The notes under the pieces are model-generated. The model was given only the letters and a program-made list of their open reading frames with translations. It made no database searches and was not told where the DNA came from. Below, piece after piece: positions 25,501-32,121 of a stretch of DNA of 48,752 bases (positions are counted from its first letter, which is position 1; every line of letters begins with the position of its first letter). Both the position numbers and the translations under genes were made by a program. Origin of the DNA: Pseudomonadota bacterium. Its GTDB lineage: Bacteria > Myxococcota_A > UBA9042 > GCA-2863065. The stretch covers positions 1 through 48,752 of the forward strand of contig SXOX01000294.1 in NCBI GenBank assembly GCA_005776585.1, written 5' to 3'.

Positions 25501-26833
25501 CACAGGAGTTCGACGCCACGCAGGAGACGGGCTGGCCGACGCAGACCCCTTTGAAGCAGGTGTCTCCTGTCGTGCAGGCATCCACGTCGTCGCACGGGCT
25601 GAAGCTCGCGGGCACGAAAGCGTCGTTGGCCTTGAGCGGTGCGCACGTGAGGCATGCGTTGGCTGGCGATGTTTCTCCGTCCGCATAACATGTGCCTGCT
25701 ACGAGGCAGGTCCCCGACGACTGCACGTGGCCGCACGCGCCCGCTCCGTCGCAGATGTCCGAGGTACAGGCAAGTCCGTCGTCGCACGAATACGGCAGAC
25801 CGACGCACGTGTCGTCGAGGCAGACGTCCCCCTTGCTGCACGGGTCGCCATCGTCGCAGCCGCCGGCGAGCGACGCGTGAAAGCAGCCGGTCTTTGCCGC
25901 GCACCCGTCGATCGTGCACGGGTTGCCGTCATCGCAAGAGAGCGGTGCTCCGGTGCACTCGCCCGCAGCGCACGTGTCGCCCTGCGTACAGGCGCTGCCG
26001 TCGTCGCATGGACCGCTCCCGAGGGCGCTCCAGGCTTGCGCCGCGACGGCCGGTTGACAGCTTGCGCAGGCACCCGGTGCGAAACGGTCGCCACCTGCAA
26101 TGCATGTGTTGTCTATCAAGCAGAAACCGGGCGTGACCTCTTGGACACATTTCTTGCCGGCGCCGACGCACTTGCCAACAGTGCACGCGAGGCCATCCTC
26201 GCAATCGGTACAGCAGTCGATCGGACACGCGAGGTGCTCGTTGACCTCACAGGTTCCGTCACCGCAGACGGTATCCAGACAGTCGGTCGGGCACGACTCC
26301 GGAGACTCACCCTTGTCGCAGACGGCGTTCCCGCATGGCGGCTTGCAATCGGCGGGGCAGTTGAACGGGTTCTCGCCCTCGGTGCAGAGGCCGTCGCCGC
26401 AGGGGTCGAGGCAATCACCAGGACACAGCGCAGGCGACTCGCCAAACTCGCACTTCCCGTTGCCGCACGCCGAGCCGCAGTCTGCGGGGCAGTTCTGCAC
26501 ATTCTCACCGCTCTCGCACTTCTTATTGCCGCATGCATGGGCGCAGTCGAAGGCGCAGGACACCGGCGACTCACCGGGCTCGCAGAGGCCGTTGCCGCAA
26601 GGAGGCGGTGGACAATCTGCGGGGCAGCTCAGGAACGTCTCTCCGGCGCCGCAGACGCCGTCGCCGCAGGTCGCTACTACGGCACTGCCGTCCGCCGCGA
26701 CCGTCGAGACGTCTTCGACTACCGAGCCGTCGGGCTCAGCGGAGAGCCCGACACCCGTGTTCGATTCCCTCGTACAGGCGAACGCCCAGCTGAGCGAGAG
26801 CACGGCCAAAGTCCCGGAGCGGAAAGGTATCAT
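22544..26833 (-). CDS. giant Cys-rich lipoprotein with LamG-like domain
   Basis: A 1429-residue surface lipoprotein: signal MIPFRSGTLAVLSLSWAFA then Cys. Residues about 55-210 hold seven CGxGxCxxGExxxxCPxDC units (for example TCGDGVCGAGETFLSCPADC). Residues about 210-650 hold many CDDGxxCTxDxC units (for example CDDGNPCTIDGC, CDDGTACTTDGC), common in myxobacterial surface proteins. Residues about 650-960 resemble a LamG/ConA-like lectin domain (ATLTFWLRISG, WVHVAVVGGVGG, NKVYINGALASYSLG). The last about 350 residues look like a beta-propeller (LNTVYLATNHYVLVLNES, GGLVYVGTKSSGVVVLDPK). Adhesion or glycan binding is inferred. There is no clear ribosome site; a -10 box lies 7 nt before the ATG. 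Confidence 0.85.
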   Translation of the reverse strand: MIPFRSGTLAVLSLSWAFACTRESNTGVGLSAEPDGSVVEDVSTVAADGSAVVATCGDGVCGAGETFLSCPADCPPPPCGNGLCEPGESPVSCAFDCAHACGNKKCESGENVQNCPADCGSACGNGKCEFGESPALCPGDCLDPCGDGLCTEGENPFNCPADCKPPCGNAVCDKGESPESCPTDCLDTVCGDGTCEVNEHLACPIDCCTDCEDGLACTVGKCVGAGKKCVQEVTPGFCLIDNTCIAGGDRFAPGACASCQPAVAAQAWSALGSGPCDDGSACTQGDTCAAGECTGAPLSCDDGNPCTIDGCAAKTGCFHASLAGGCDDGDPCSKGDVCLDDTCVGLPYSCDDGLACTSDICDGAGACGHVQSSGTCLVAGTCYADGETSPANACLTCAPLKANDAFVPASFSPCDDVDACTTGDTCFKGVCVGQPVSCVASNSCVTSTCVNPFGCVESPALCSDGNPCTKDTCEPATGCTFPPLPDTCDDGDLCTKADDCHLGHCRGTPLDCDDGTACTTDGCTKGDCVHVDHSLDCKDQDPCTEDSCDPLLGCVHLDKGLPCDDGNACTLLDLCLGGKCTGTLPITCDDGLPCTVDFCSPSKSCQHVPNQAACNDGVPCTVDLCVSGLGCKHTPTNAACDDGDPCTLDECLGECTHTDRCAVTVFDETEDLLGSHDVRAVVAYDSSRDSAGGAWRSNGAAGWSIEAREQFDGRSVILPGVSYQDYPGTGEPDELSWDMLKARPRPRIDLPLLGVTGSAAPATLTFWLRISGVSPLFSSHAVNVGDETIQPKSSIVHELFITDVASAGSSEEVCLDYTYGRFLTNLLIGGWRFMSPLTGHQEVCASDDSGTDFGAYFSSSCGSTWLPVFKELFLLPKESWVHVAVVGGVGGTENKVYINGALASYSLGSEAKSSVLRIELRSINTKSIPRSYGAPLVTASIDSITFYPVGLTEAQVQSDFDGAGVAAAGLPVATARWTFDAGSTPFSLAGGAYLSRRSSEASFPDLSYVIGGAAGLDILDGDRHMPWMRFELDPLGTRSLLRDGVAAVLATDGVLLLTGTGGNEHTLVDFSSSTPSNYGFVNATQWNAGAAKHVGCDMDLCFASQVPKLCACDAADWDSIACRNRKTNRKTPLASGLYDSVPQLHPDDQITDLWGYPACPGAGGAHAVSPLTVRPSSLATLRHVQETKPLLSPEPEFAELSHARVAGEALYVVSSATDASCQRVTVVPKAADALVCGTSDLCDGGCDACPGSTGFGCLNALTYFLGSLDTKYINKTTACGGAPDLVNDLEVTRKTSIVNPKLNTVYLATNHYVLVLNESTHDWTAPKAIAGTRFSKAGGGNPGHAVLPTGPYTSVVGCGGLVYVGTKSSGVVVLDPKKPDGVVRLVSTPKLGSNEIRDLSCTEIGPQAGLHRVLVATPQGAAEIVGVTQ

Positions 26834-26840
26834 GGCGGCT

Positions 26841-26870
26841 ACCGTAACTGCGGCTGGGTCGGTCGGTCAA
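26841..26870 (-). promoter_or_regulatory. promoter of the giant Cys-rich lipoprotein operon
   Basis: On the minus strand TTGACC (26865-26870), an 18-nt spacer and TACGGT (26841-26846). Seven nt separate the -10 from the ATG at 26833 and no Shine-Dalgarno sequence is present, suggesting a leaderless transcript. Confidence 0.45.
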
Positions 26871-26980
26871 GTGCCAGCGAAACCATGGCCGTGATTTGCT
26901 CGGACGAGCGTGAGACTTCCAAACGGTCGTGCCTCCAGGACCGCACCTTGACCCTGCAGAACCCGGGTCACCAACAGCAC

Positions 26981-27008
26981 CACCTCGTTCGTGCGCGAGG
27001 TCGAGGTG
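26981..27008. repeat. inverted repeat between two lipoprotein genes
   Basis: CACCTCG (26981-26987) and CGAGGTG (27002-27008), 14-nt loop, 14 bases after the stop of the EGF/lectin gene. There is no U-run, so it is a weak candidate for a transcript end. Confidence 0.35.
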
Positions 27009-27021
27009 CGCACTCACCAGG

Positions 27022-28629
27022 TCAGTCGAACTCGTTGCAGATCTTGCCGCCCCAATCGCCGACGCACGCACACGAGAAGGCGCCCGGCGCGGTGCCCTGG
27101 CTGCAAACACCGTTGTTCAGGCACGGGTTGGGGTCGCACGGCGTGGCGTCGATCTCGCACAGCGCGCCCGTCCAACCGGAGACGCACGTGCACAGGACGG
27201 ACTGGTAGGCGTCGATGCACGTCCCGCCGTTCTTGCACGAGTCGGTCTTGCAGTCGTTGCCGTCCGCGCACGCGACGGGGTCGGCCCCTGGGGCGTGCGC
27301 GTGCGTGCAGGTCCCGAGGACGCATGCATCGGTCGAGCAGGCAGAGCCGTCGTCGCAGCTCTTGGGCGCGTGGCTGCAGCCCTTGTCCGGGTCGCAGGCG
27401 TCGATCGTACATGGGTCGGCGTCGTCGCAGTCCGCTGCATTGTGGTGGCAGTTGCCCAGACACGAGTCCGTCGTGCAGGCGTTCCAGTCGTTGCAATCAA
27501 TCGGCGTATGCGTGCACGTCGCCTTCACGGGATCGCACATGTCGTCAGTGCACCCCTGGAGGTCGTCGCACTTCGCGTAGGTGGCCTGGCAGGTGCCCGT
27601 CGCGCCGGTCGTCCCGGGCAGCTCGCAGACGTAGCACGACATGCTGCCGTCGGTCGTGTTCCGATCGTTCCAGCTGCCCTCGGAGTACATCTCGACATAG
27701 TTCTCGGAGCCACCCACGTCGCTTGGCTCTCCCGTCTTCCAACGCGTGAACGTTACTGGCTCGCCCGAGGACCACGTAAACATGCCTTCCTTGGCGCCAT
27801 CCGTCAGCCCGATCCACGCGCTCAGGCCACCACAGGCCGCCGTTGCCGCGGCGCGGGCGGCGGCGTTCTCGGGCTCGCTGGCGATGGACGCCAAGTGACC
27901 GCCCTCCTTGACGCACGCGGCCTCGGCCTCGTCCCAGGTGAGCTTCGACTGCACCGCGAAGAAGCACGTGTTACCGAACTGCGCGCCCTTCGAGCACGTC
28001 GTCGTGACGCAGAACTCAGCGGTGCACGGGACGCCGTCGTCGCAGGCCGCATTCGAGGCGCACGGCGTCGCGGTCGCCTCACAGGTCGGTCCCGCCCAGC
28101 CCAGCACGCAGTTGCACGCCGCCTTGCCGTCGCCGGCGTTGACGCACTTGCCGCCGTTCTTGCACGGGTTCGGCGAGCACGGATTGGAGTCCACGTCACA
28201 CACCGCGCCTTTCCAGCCGTCGGTGCACTGGCAGGTCACGCCGGAGGCGCCGTCGACGCACTTCGCGCCGTTCTTGCAGGGTGCCTGCGCGCAGGTGACT
28301 GAACCGGCGTCTGCGGTCGCGTCGAGTGCTGCATCCGTTGCGGCGCCGGCCTCGGTGTCGGGCGCGGCTGCATCCAGCATCGCCGTGTCGACCGCCGCGT
28401 CGTTCACAGCAGTATCGAGCGAGATGTCTGCGGTCGTGTCGGGTGCTGCCTCGCCGGGAGCATCCAGGGCCTTCACCTCGGTCGGCGTGTCGATTGCGAC
28501 CGTCGCGTCCGCGCCTGTATCAGCAGCCGTTGCGTCCGCGCTAGACGCGTCATTTGGGCTGTTCGGCGGCTCCGTCGCCCCTGTGCATCCCAGGACCCAC
28601 ATCGCTCCCCACAGCACACCGTGTCGCAT
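27022..28629 (-). CDS. lipoprotein with EGF-like and C-type-lectin-like domains
   Basis: A 535-residue lipoprotein: MRHGVLWGAMWVLG then Cys15. Residues 20-110 form a Thr/Ala/Asp-rich stalk. EGF-like modules lie at about 113-144 (CKNGAKCVDGASGVTCQCTD) and 151-183 (CKNGGKCVNAGDG, then CVLGWAGPTC). Residues about 220-337 are C-type-lectin-like: KLTWDEAEAACVKEGGHLAS, AWIGLTDGAKEGMFTW, then GEPSDVGGSENYVEM and WNDRN; the EPx...WND pair is the usual Ca2+/sugar-binding region, here with EPS rather than EPN. CDDxxxCTxDxC units and two more EGF-like modules end the protein. Carbohydrate or cell-surface recognition is inferred. The ATG at 28629 has GGGAGG 5 nt upstream. Confidence 0.87.
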   Translation of the reverse strand: MRHGVLWGAMWVLGCTGATEPPNSPNDASSADATAADTGADATVAIDTPTEVKALDAPGEAAPDTTADISLDTAVNDAAVDTAMLDAAAPDTEAGAATDAALDATADAGSVTCAQAPCKNGAKCVDGASGVTCQCTDGWKGAVCDVDSNPCSPNPCKNGGKCVNAGDGKAACNCVLGWAGPTCEATATPCASNAACDDGVPCTAEFCVTTTCSKGAQFGNTCFFAVQSKLTWDEAEAACVKEGGHLASIASEPENAAARAAATAACGGLSAWIGLTDGAKEGMFTWSSGEPVTFTRWKTGEPSDVGGSENYVEMYSEGSWNDRNTTDGSMSCYVCELPGTTGATGTCQATYAKCDDLQGCTDDMCDPVKATCTHTPIDCNDWNACTTDSCLGNCHHNAADCDDADPCTIDACDPDKGCSHAPKSCDDGSACSTDACVLGTCTHAHAPGADPVACADGNDCKTDSCKNGGTCIDAYQSVLCTCVSGWTGALCEIDATPCDPNPCLNNGVCSQGTAPGAFSCACVGDWGGKICNEFD

Positions 28630-28711
28630 GGCAACCTCCCGCCGCACGTCCCGAGCGTGTCGAGAATGCGAGAGCCATGCAAGCAGTGCCGATGCACCCG
28701 AGGGCGGCGTG

Positions 28712-28740
28712 TTGAATCGCTTCTTGGCTTCCCCTACGCT
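28712..28740 (+). promoter_or_regulatory. promoter of the metalloprotease lipoprotein gene
   Basis: TTGAAT (28712-28717), 17-nt spacer, TACGCT (28735-28740), then only 6 nt before the ATG at 28747. There is no Shine-Dalgarno sequence, so the mRNA is probably leaderless. Confidence 0.5.
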
Positions 28741-28746
28741 CTGCCG

Positions 28747-30672
28747 ATGGCTCGAGAGTCGACTCGCCTCGTCCTGCTCTGCGCGCTGCTCTCCCACTGT
28801 GCCTCGCCGCCAGACTCCGGAGCCGATCCGCTTCTCGCGGGCCTGGACGAGGCCGTCCTGATCTCCGAGGTCGAGCTCGATCAGGCCTTCCCGCTCGTCA
28901 ACCCGGTTTCGCCCGAGGAGGACGATGCGCCCGCCGACCCCAGCCAGGGCGGCGCCATCGAGGCCGCGCTCGCCGCCTACAAGCCCACTCGCGAACCGGC
29001 GGCTCACTTCGTGATTCAGCCCAACGCCAACGTGCCGGCCGCGTTCGTCGAGCAGGCCAAGAAGGGCATCCTGTTCGCCATGGATCGCATCGAGGCGATG
29101 CTGCCCGGGGTCGGGCTGTTCGCCGGCACCGCCGCGCGCCCCTTCGACGTGGCGATCTTCGATCAGCCCAAGGGGGAGCTCGGCTTTCGCCCCCACGTCT
29201 CACCGTGTCCGAACCTCCCGGCGGACTGGGCGAGCTGCCGGCCTCGCCTCAACCTGCCCTACGAGATCCCCGCGGGCCAGGCCACGGCCCGCGCGATCCC
29301 CGCCGGGGCGTACGTCCACGAGTTAGGCCATGTGGGACACGCGTACTACACGATGTCGGCGGCGTACATCGCCGCCGGGGGCCTGCCGATGGGCGCGTTT
29401 CGCCACGACACGTTTCGCTGGCAGCGAGAGGGCTCGGCGAATTTCCTGATGGCGCACGCGCCCGACTGGACGGCCTATAGCCGGCTCTCTGCCAAGCGCT
29501 GCGCATTCGAGGCGCTTCATCGCGGGGCGTTTCAATGGAAGGACTTCCTGCCCACCGGCGCCGAGAAGTACTTGCCGTATCAGCTCTCTCTACTGGTCGA
29601 TCAGGTGAGCTTCCATCACTTCGGCGGCGATACGGCCTGGCTCATGAAGTGGTGGGTCGCACGCCCAGACGCCCGCGATCCAAGCCGACCCGAGACGGCC
29701 GCGCGAGCGCTCATGCGACTCCTTTCACCGAAAGCGAGCGCGGTGGATCTCTCCGCGCTCAATCGGCTGCTCGTGGCCGCCGGCCGCGACCTCTACGGCG
29801 AAGGCAAGAACCCCTGGACCACCCGCGCGCTCACCTCGGAGTGCTATCGGTCGGCAGCTCCGGCGGCGTTGTCGGCAAGCGGCTCGGCGAGCGCAAACCT
29901 CGTCGTGCCCCCTCTGGCGTTCGACGCCCTGCGCATGGACATCGCGGACGGCGCGGCCACCTCCGCCACCGATCTCAGAGTGTCGCTCTCGGCGGGTCGG
30001 CTGCCCAACCTGCGGGCTCTGGTCTACTTGGTCCAGATAGACCCCTATCTCGCGTGCATCGCGGCGCTCGATGGGCCAGCGCTCGGCGCGCCCGAGCCGC
30101 GCGCGGCGTGTAATGCCAAGCACCTCGTGCTCCTGGGCGCGCTCACCCCCGCGAGCGCCCATTCGGTGAACGTGACCCTGACCTCGGCGCAAAAGGCCGC
30201 GCTCGGGACCTACGATCTCGTGACCGTCGTGTTCCATGTGGCCCGCCCGACGGATCCACGTACCGACATCTCGGCCACGGTGACGGCGGAGTTCCGCACG
30301 GCAGCGCCGCCCGCGAGCGCGCCCGGTCACCTGTGCGTGGTGTTCAAGAACGGCGGCCCAGACTCCATGATGATGCGCACGCCAGATCAGGCTCCGCTCA
30401 TCAACTGGCGGGTGAGCGCGGGCACCTCGATCGGCCGCTTCATCGAGCCCCGGTCGCCAAAGACCTGGTTCGTAGCCCACAAGGGCAATTTCATCACCAC
30501 CGAGCAGCCGGAGGTCGAGGTGGCCTGTGACCTTACGGACGCGGTCGTTGCGCGCGCTGCGCAGAAGGCCAAGGGGGCGACCGGACCGGGGGTCGAGTTC
30601 TGTACCAGCACCGACGCGTCGATGCCCAGGGTAGCGTGGGATGGGAAGACGTTGAAGTGCGAGGGCTGGTAG
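28747..30672 (+). CDS. HExxH metalloprotease-like lipoprotein
   Basis: A 641-residue lipoprotein starting MARESTRLVLLCALLSH then Cys18. An acidic Pro-rich linker follows to about residue 85. The zinc motif is H191-E-L-G-H195 (VHELGHVGHAYY), with a downstream QREGSANFLM whose E228 could be the third, gluzincin-type ligand. The segment to about residue 380 is helical, and the last about 250 residues are beta-rich. The putative substrate is an extracellular protein, not predictable. The gene is divergent from the EGF/lectin lipoprotein across 117 bp, so the two may be coordinated. The start is supported by a promoter ending 6 nt upstream. Confidence 0.72.
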   Translation: MARESTRLVLLCALLSHCASPPDSGADPLLAGLDEAVLISEVELDQAFPLVNPVSPEEDDAPADPSQGGAIEAALAAYKPTREPAAHFVIQPNANVPAAFVEQAKKGILFAMDRIEAMLPGVGLFAGTAARPFDVAIFDQPKGELGFRPHVSPCPNLPADWASCRPRLNLPYEIPAGQATARAIPAGAYVHELGHVGHAYYTMSAAYIAAGGLPMGAFRHDTFRWQREGSANFLMAHAPDWTAYSRLSAKRCAFEALHRGAFQWKDFLPTGAEKYLPYQLSLLVDQVSFHHFGGDTAWLMKWWVARPDARDPSRPETAARALMRLLSPKASAVDLSALNRLLVAAGRDLYGEGKNPWTTRALTSECYRSAAPAALSASGSASANLVVPPLAFDALRMDIADGAATSATDLRVSLSAGRLPNLRALVYLVQIDPYLACIAALDGPALGAPEPRAACNAKHLVLLGALTPASAHSVNVTLTSAQKAALGTYDLVTVVFHVARPTDPRTDISATVTAEFRTAAPPASAPGHLCVVFKNGGPDSMMMRTPDQAPLINWRVSAGTSIGRFIEPRSPKTWFVAHKGNFITTEQPEVEVACDLTDAVVARAAQKAKGATGPGVEFCTSTDASMPRVAWDGKTLKCEGW

Positions 30673-30703
30673 CCGTTACACGCCGTCGATTCGTCGCACG
30701 GCG

Positions 30704-30949
30704 TCCCAAGTGCTGCCAGACCACGCCGCGGAGGTTGGTGCTGGGCGCAGCGGCGTCCTCGCCGTAGGTCAGCTTCTCCGCAAGCCGCTCGGTCGTGCCG
30801 TCGTGGCTCGTCGTCTTCAGCGGTCGGTCGAGCAGGTCGTAGGCATACGTGGCGCACACGACGCCACGCGCGTCGGTCTCGCTCATCGGCCGGCTCTCGA
30901 GGTCGAGGACGGTCGTCGTCGCGAGCGCGGTGCCGGTCGCGGTCAAGAG
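30704..30949 (-). pseudogene. fragment of an Rhs/YD-repeat protein
   Basis: One minus-strand frame of about 82 residues reads LTATGTALATTTVLDLESRP, then ETDARGVVCATYAYDLLDRP, LKTTSHDGTTERLAEKLTYG and STNLRGVVWQHLG, clearly the pattern of Rhs/YD-repeat proteins (DARGV...TYAYDLLDRP). Similarity stops abruptly on both sides; no start, signal or toxin tip is visible and the flanking frames are broken. It lies between the metalloprotease gene and brnTA and is a remnant of a once much larger gene. It accounts for most of the 360-bp stretch without an intact gene. Confidence 0.65.
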
Positions 30950-31012
30950 CTCTAAGCGTGACGCGCTCTTTGCCAGCGATCCACACGACTCGTTGAGTGG
31001 GGGTGAGCGTTC

Positions 31013-31040
31013 TTGACGATATGCATTCACTATGCATAAT
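31013..31040 (+). promoter_or_regulatory. brnTA promoter with palindromic operator
   Basis: TTGACG (31013-31018), 16-nt spacer, CATAAT (31035-31040). The perfect inverted repeat TATGCAT (31020-31026) / ATGCATA (31032-31038), 5 bp apart, covers spacer and -10, the expected place for repression by the BrnT-BrnA complex. Confidence 0.65.
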
Positions 31041-31046
31041 CAGCGG

Positions 31047-31313
31047 GTGTCGATCGAGTTCGACCCAGCAAAGGCGCGCGCCAATCTTGCCAAGCACAAG
31101 GTGAGCTTCGCTCACGCGGAACAGGCGCTACGCGACCCGAGCGCGGTCACCGTCGAGGATGAGGACGCCCGGGGAGAGCAGCGCTTCGTTACGCTGGGGT
31201 CGGGCGCCCTCGGTCGTCTCCTGGTCGAAGTTCACACGCCGCGCGGCGACCGAGTTCGGTTGATCTCGGCACGCAAGGCCAGTCGCGGGGAAGCAGGGCA
31301 ATACCATGCGTAA
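31047..31313 (+). CDS. brnT: BrnT-type toxin
   Basis: An 88-residue BrnT-family ribonuclease toxin. Family features: FDPAKARANLAKHKVSFAHA, then DPSAVTVEDEDARGEQRF and a C-terminal DRVRLISARKASRGE. BrnT has an RNase-E/RelE-like fold and blocks translation. The in-frame ATG at 31032 lies inside the operator and overlaps the -10 box, so the GTG at 31047, 6 nt after the -10, is preferred; it keeps the conserved IEFDP start and implies a leaderless mRNA. The stop overlaps the antitoxin start by 8 nt, in the usual toxin-first order of brnTA. Confidence 0.88.
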   Translation: MSIEFDPAKARANLAKHKVSFAHAEQALRDPSAVTVEDEDARGEQRFVTLGSGALGRLLVEVHTPRGDRVRLISARKASRGEAGQYHA

Positions 31314-31572
31314 ACAATACGATTTCTCAACTGGCAAGAGAGGCGCAGTTATCGCCTCACCCGGCAAGACACGGATCACCATCATGCTTGACGATGACGT
31401 CATCGAGTACTTCCGGGCCAAGGCGGAGGCCGAAGGCGTCGGGTACCAGACGAAGATCAACGCGATGCTCCGTGGTGTGCTGCAAGATTCCGCCTTCGCA
31501 CCGGAGGATGAGCGTCCTCTGACGATTTCGGTTTTGCGAGAGGTCCTCCGCGAGGAGCTGCACGCGTCGTAG
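31306..31572 (+). CDS. brnA: BrnA-type antitoxin
   Basis: An 88-residue antitoxin. The N-terminus MRKQYDFSTGKRGAVIASPG is strongly BrnA-like, followed by the ribbon-helix-helix part ITIMLDDDVIEYFRAKA and GYQTKINAMLRGVL. It neutralises BrnT and represses the operon through the 7-bp inverted repeat upstream. The C-terminal acidic tail (ERPLTISVLREVLREELHAS) is longer than needed for DNA binding. It overlaps the toxin gene by 8 nt. Confidence 0.9.
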   Translation: MRKQYDFSTGKRGAVIASPGKTRITIMLDDDVIEYFRAKAEAEGVGYQTKINAMLRGVLQDSAFAPEDERPLTISVLREVLREELHAS

Positions 31573-31861
31573 CGTCGCTATTCCGCGACAATCGCTCGTG
31601 CCCTCCAACAACGGCCACCTCGGCCATGCTTGGTCGTCGACCGCTTCCACCTCCTGCTTCGTGACCAGGACCCGCCCGCGCCTGTCAAAGAACGTCCCGC
31701 TCTCGAGCCAGCGGGTCTCAGTGTCCTGGTGGGCCTCCCGCGCCCGTTGTCAAATTGCGCCTTCGGGCACGCGAGGCAGCTTGGGCCACTGCGGCAGCAA
31801 CCGTAGCGGTGGTCGGGGCAGTGGGCCACGGCCCGCGCGGGGGCAGGCATGGGCTCCGTGA
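31573..31861 (-). pseudogene. degraded stretch with a frameshifted Cys-containing reading frame
   Basis: Between brnA and tRNA-Gly about 390 bases carry no intact gene. On the minus strand an ATG at 31850 opens MPAPARAVAHCPDHRYGCC, then SGPSCLACPKAQFDN. Near 31747 coding character seems to shift by one base to another frame, REAHQDTETRWLESGTFFDR then VLVTKQEVEAVDDQAWPRW, which runs on without a stop under brnA. I do not recognise either half. This looks like a remnant left by insertion of brnTA, but a chance pattern in GC-rich DNA is possible. Confidence 0.3.
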
Positions 31862-31931
31862 CCAAGTCGCCGTCCACGCTCCCGTGGCTGGTAGGTCCAA
31901 GACCCACGCTGCCGCGACAGCGCACCAAACG

Positions 31932-31959
31932 AAAAAGCCCCGGCAGGGCCGAGGCTTTT
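31932..31959 (-). terminator. intrinsic terminator after tRNA-Gly
   Basis: On the minus strand AAAAGCCTCGG, a 5-nt loop and CCGGGGCTTTTT form an 11-bp stem with one G-T pair and end in a T-run, 2 bases beyond the tRNA 3' end. It may work in both directions. Confidence 0.85.
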
Positions 31960-31961
31960 CA

Positions 31962-32036
<75 letters not shown>

Positions 32037-32073
32037 ATGGGCCTTCGCGCGCGGTAGCCACGAAAGCGGGCGG

Positions 32074-32102
32074 AAATTAGCGACCCCTCGTCAGGCTGTC
32101 AA
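32074..32102 (-). promoter_or_regulatory. tRNA-Gly promoter
   Basis: On the minus strand TTGACA (32097-32102), a 17-nt spacer and TAATTT (32074-32079), 37 nt before the tRNA 5' end and just after the stop of the cystathionine enzyme gene. Confidence 0.7.
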
Positions 32103-32121
32103 GCGCCCAATGCACCAAAAC

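Noticed and set aside
21924..26833. A CRISPR array or DNA repeat array, suggested by the regular Cys-codon pattern
   Set aside because: The units are protein repeats with varied DNA sequence, and there are no identical repeats separated by unique spacers.
22535..27208. Several long plus-strand open frames across the Cys-rich lipoprotein genes
   Set aside because: They are antisense shadows of repeated Cys codons; their repeated look comes from the real minus-strand repeats.
28630..29196. An N-terminal extension of the EGF/lectin lipoprotein upstream of 28629
   Set aside because: It would place the signal peptide and lipobox in mid-protein and overlap the metalloprotease gene; the ATG at 28629 has a strong ribosome site.
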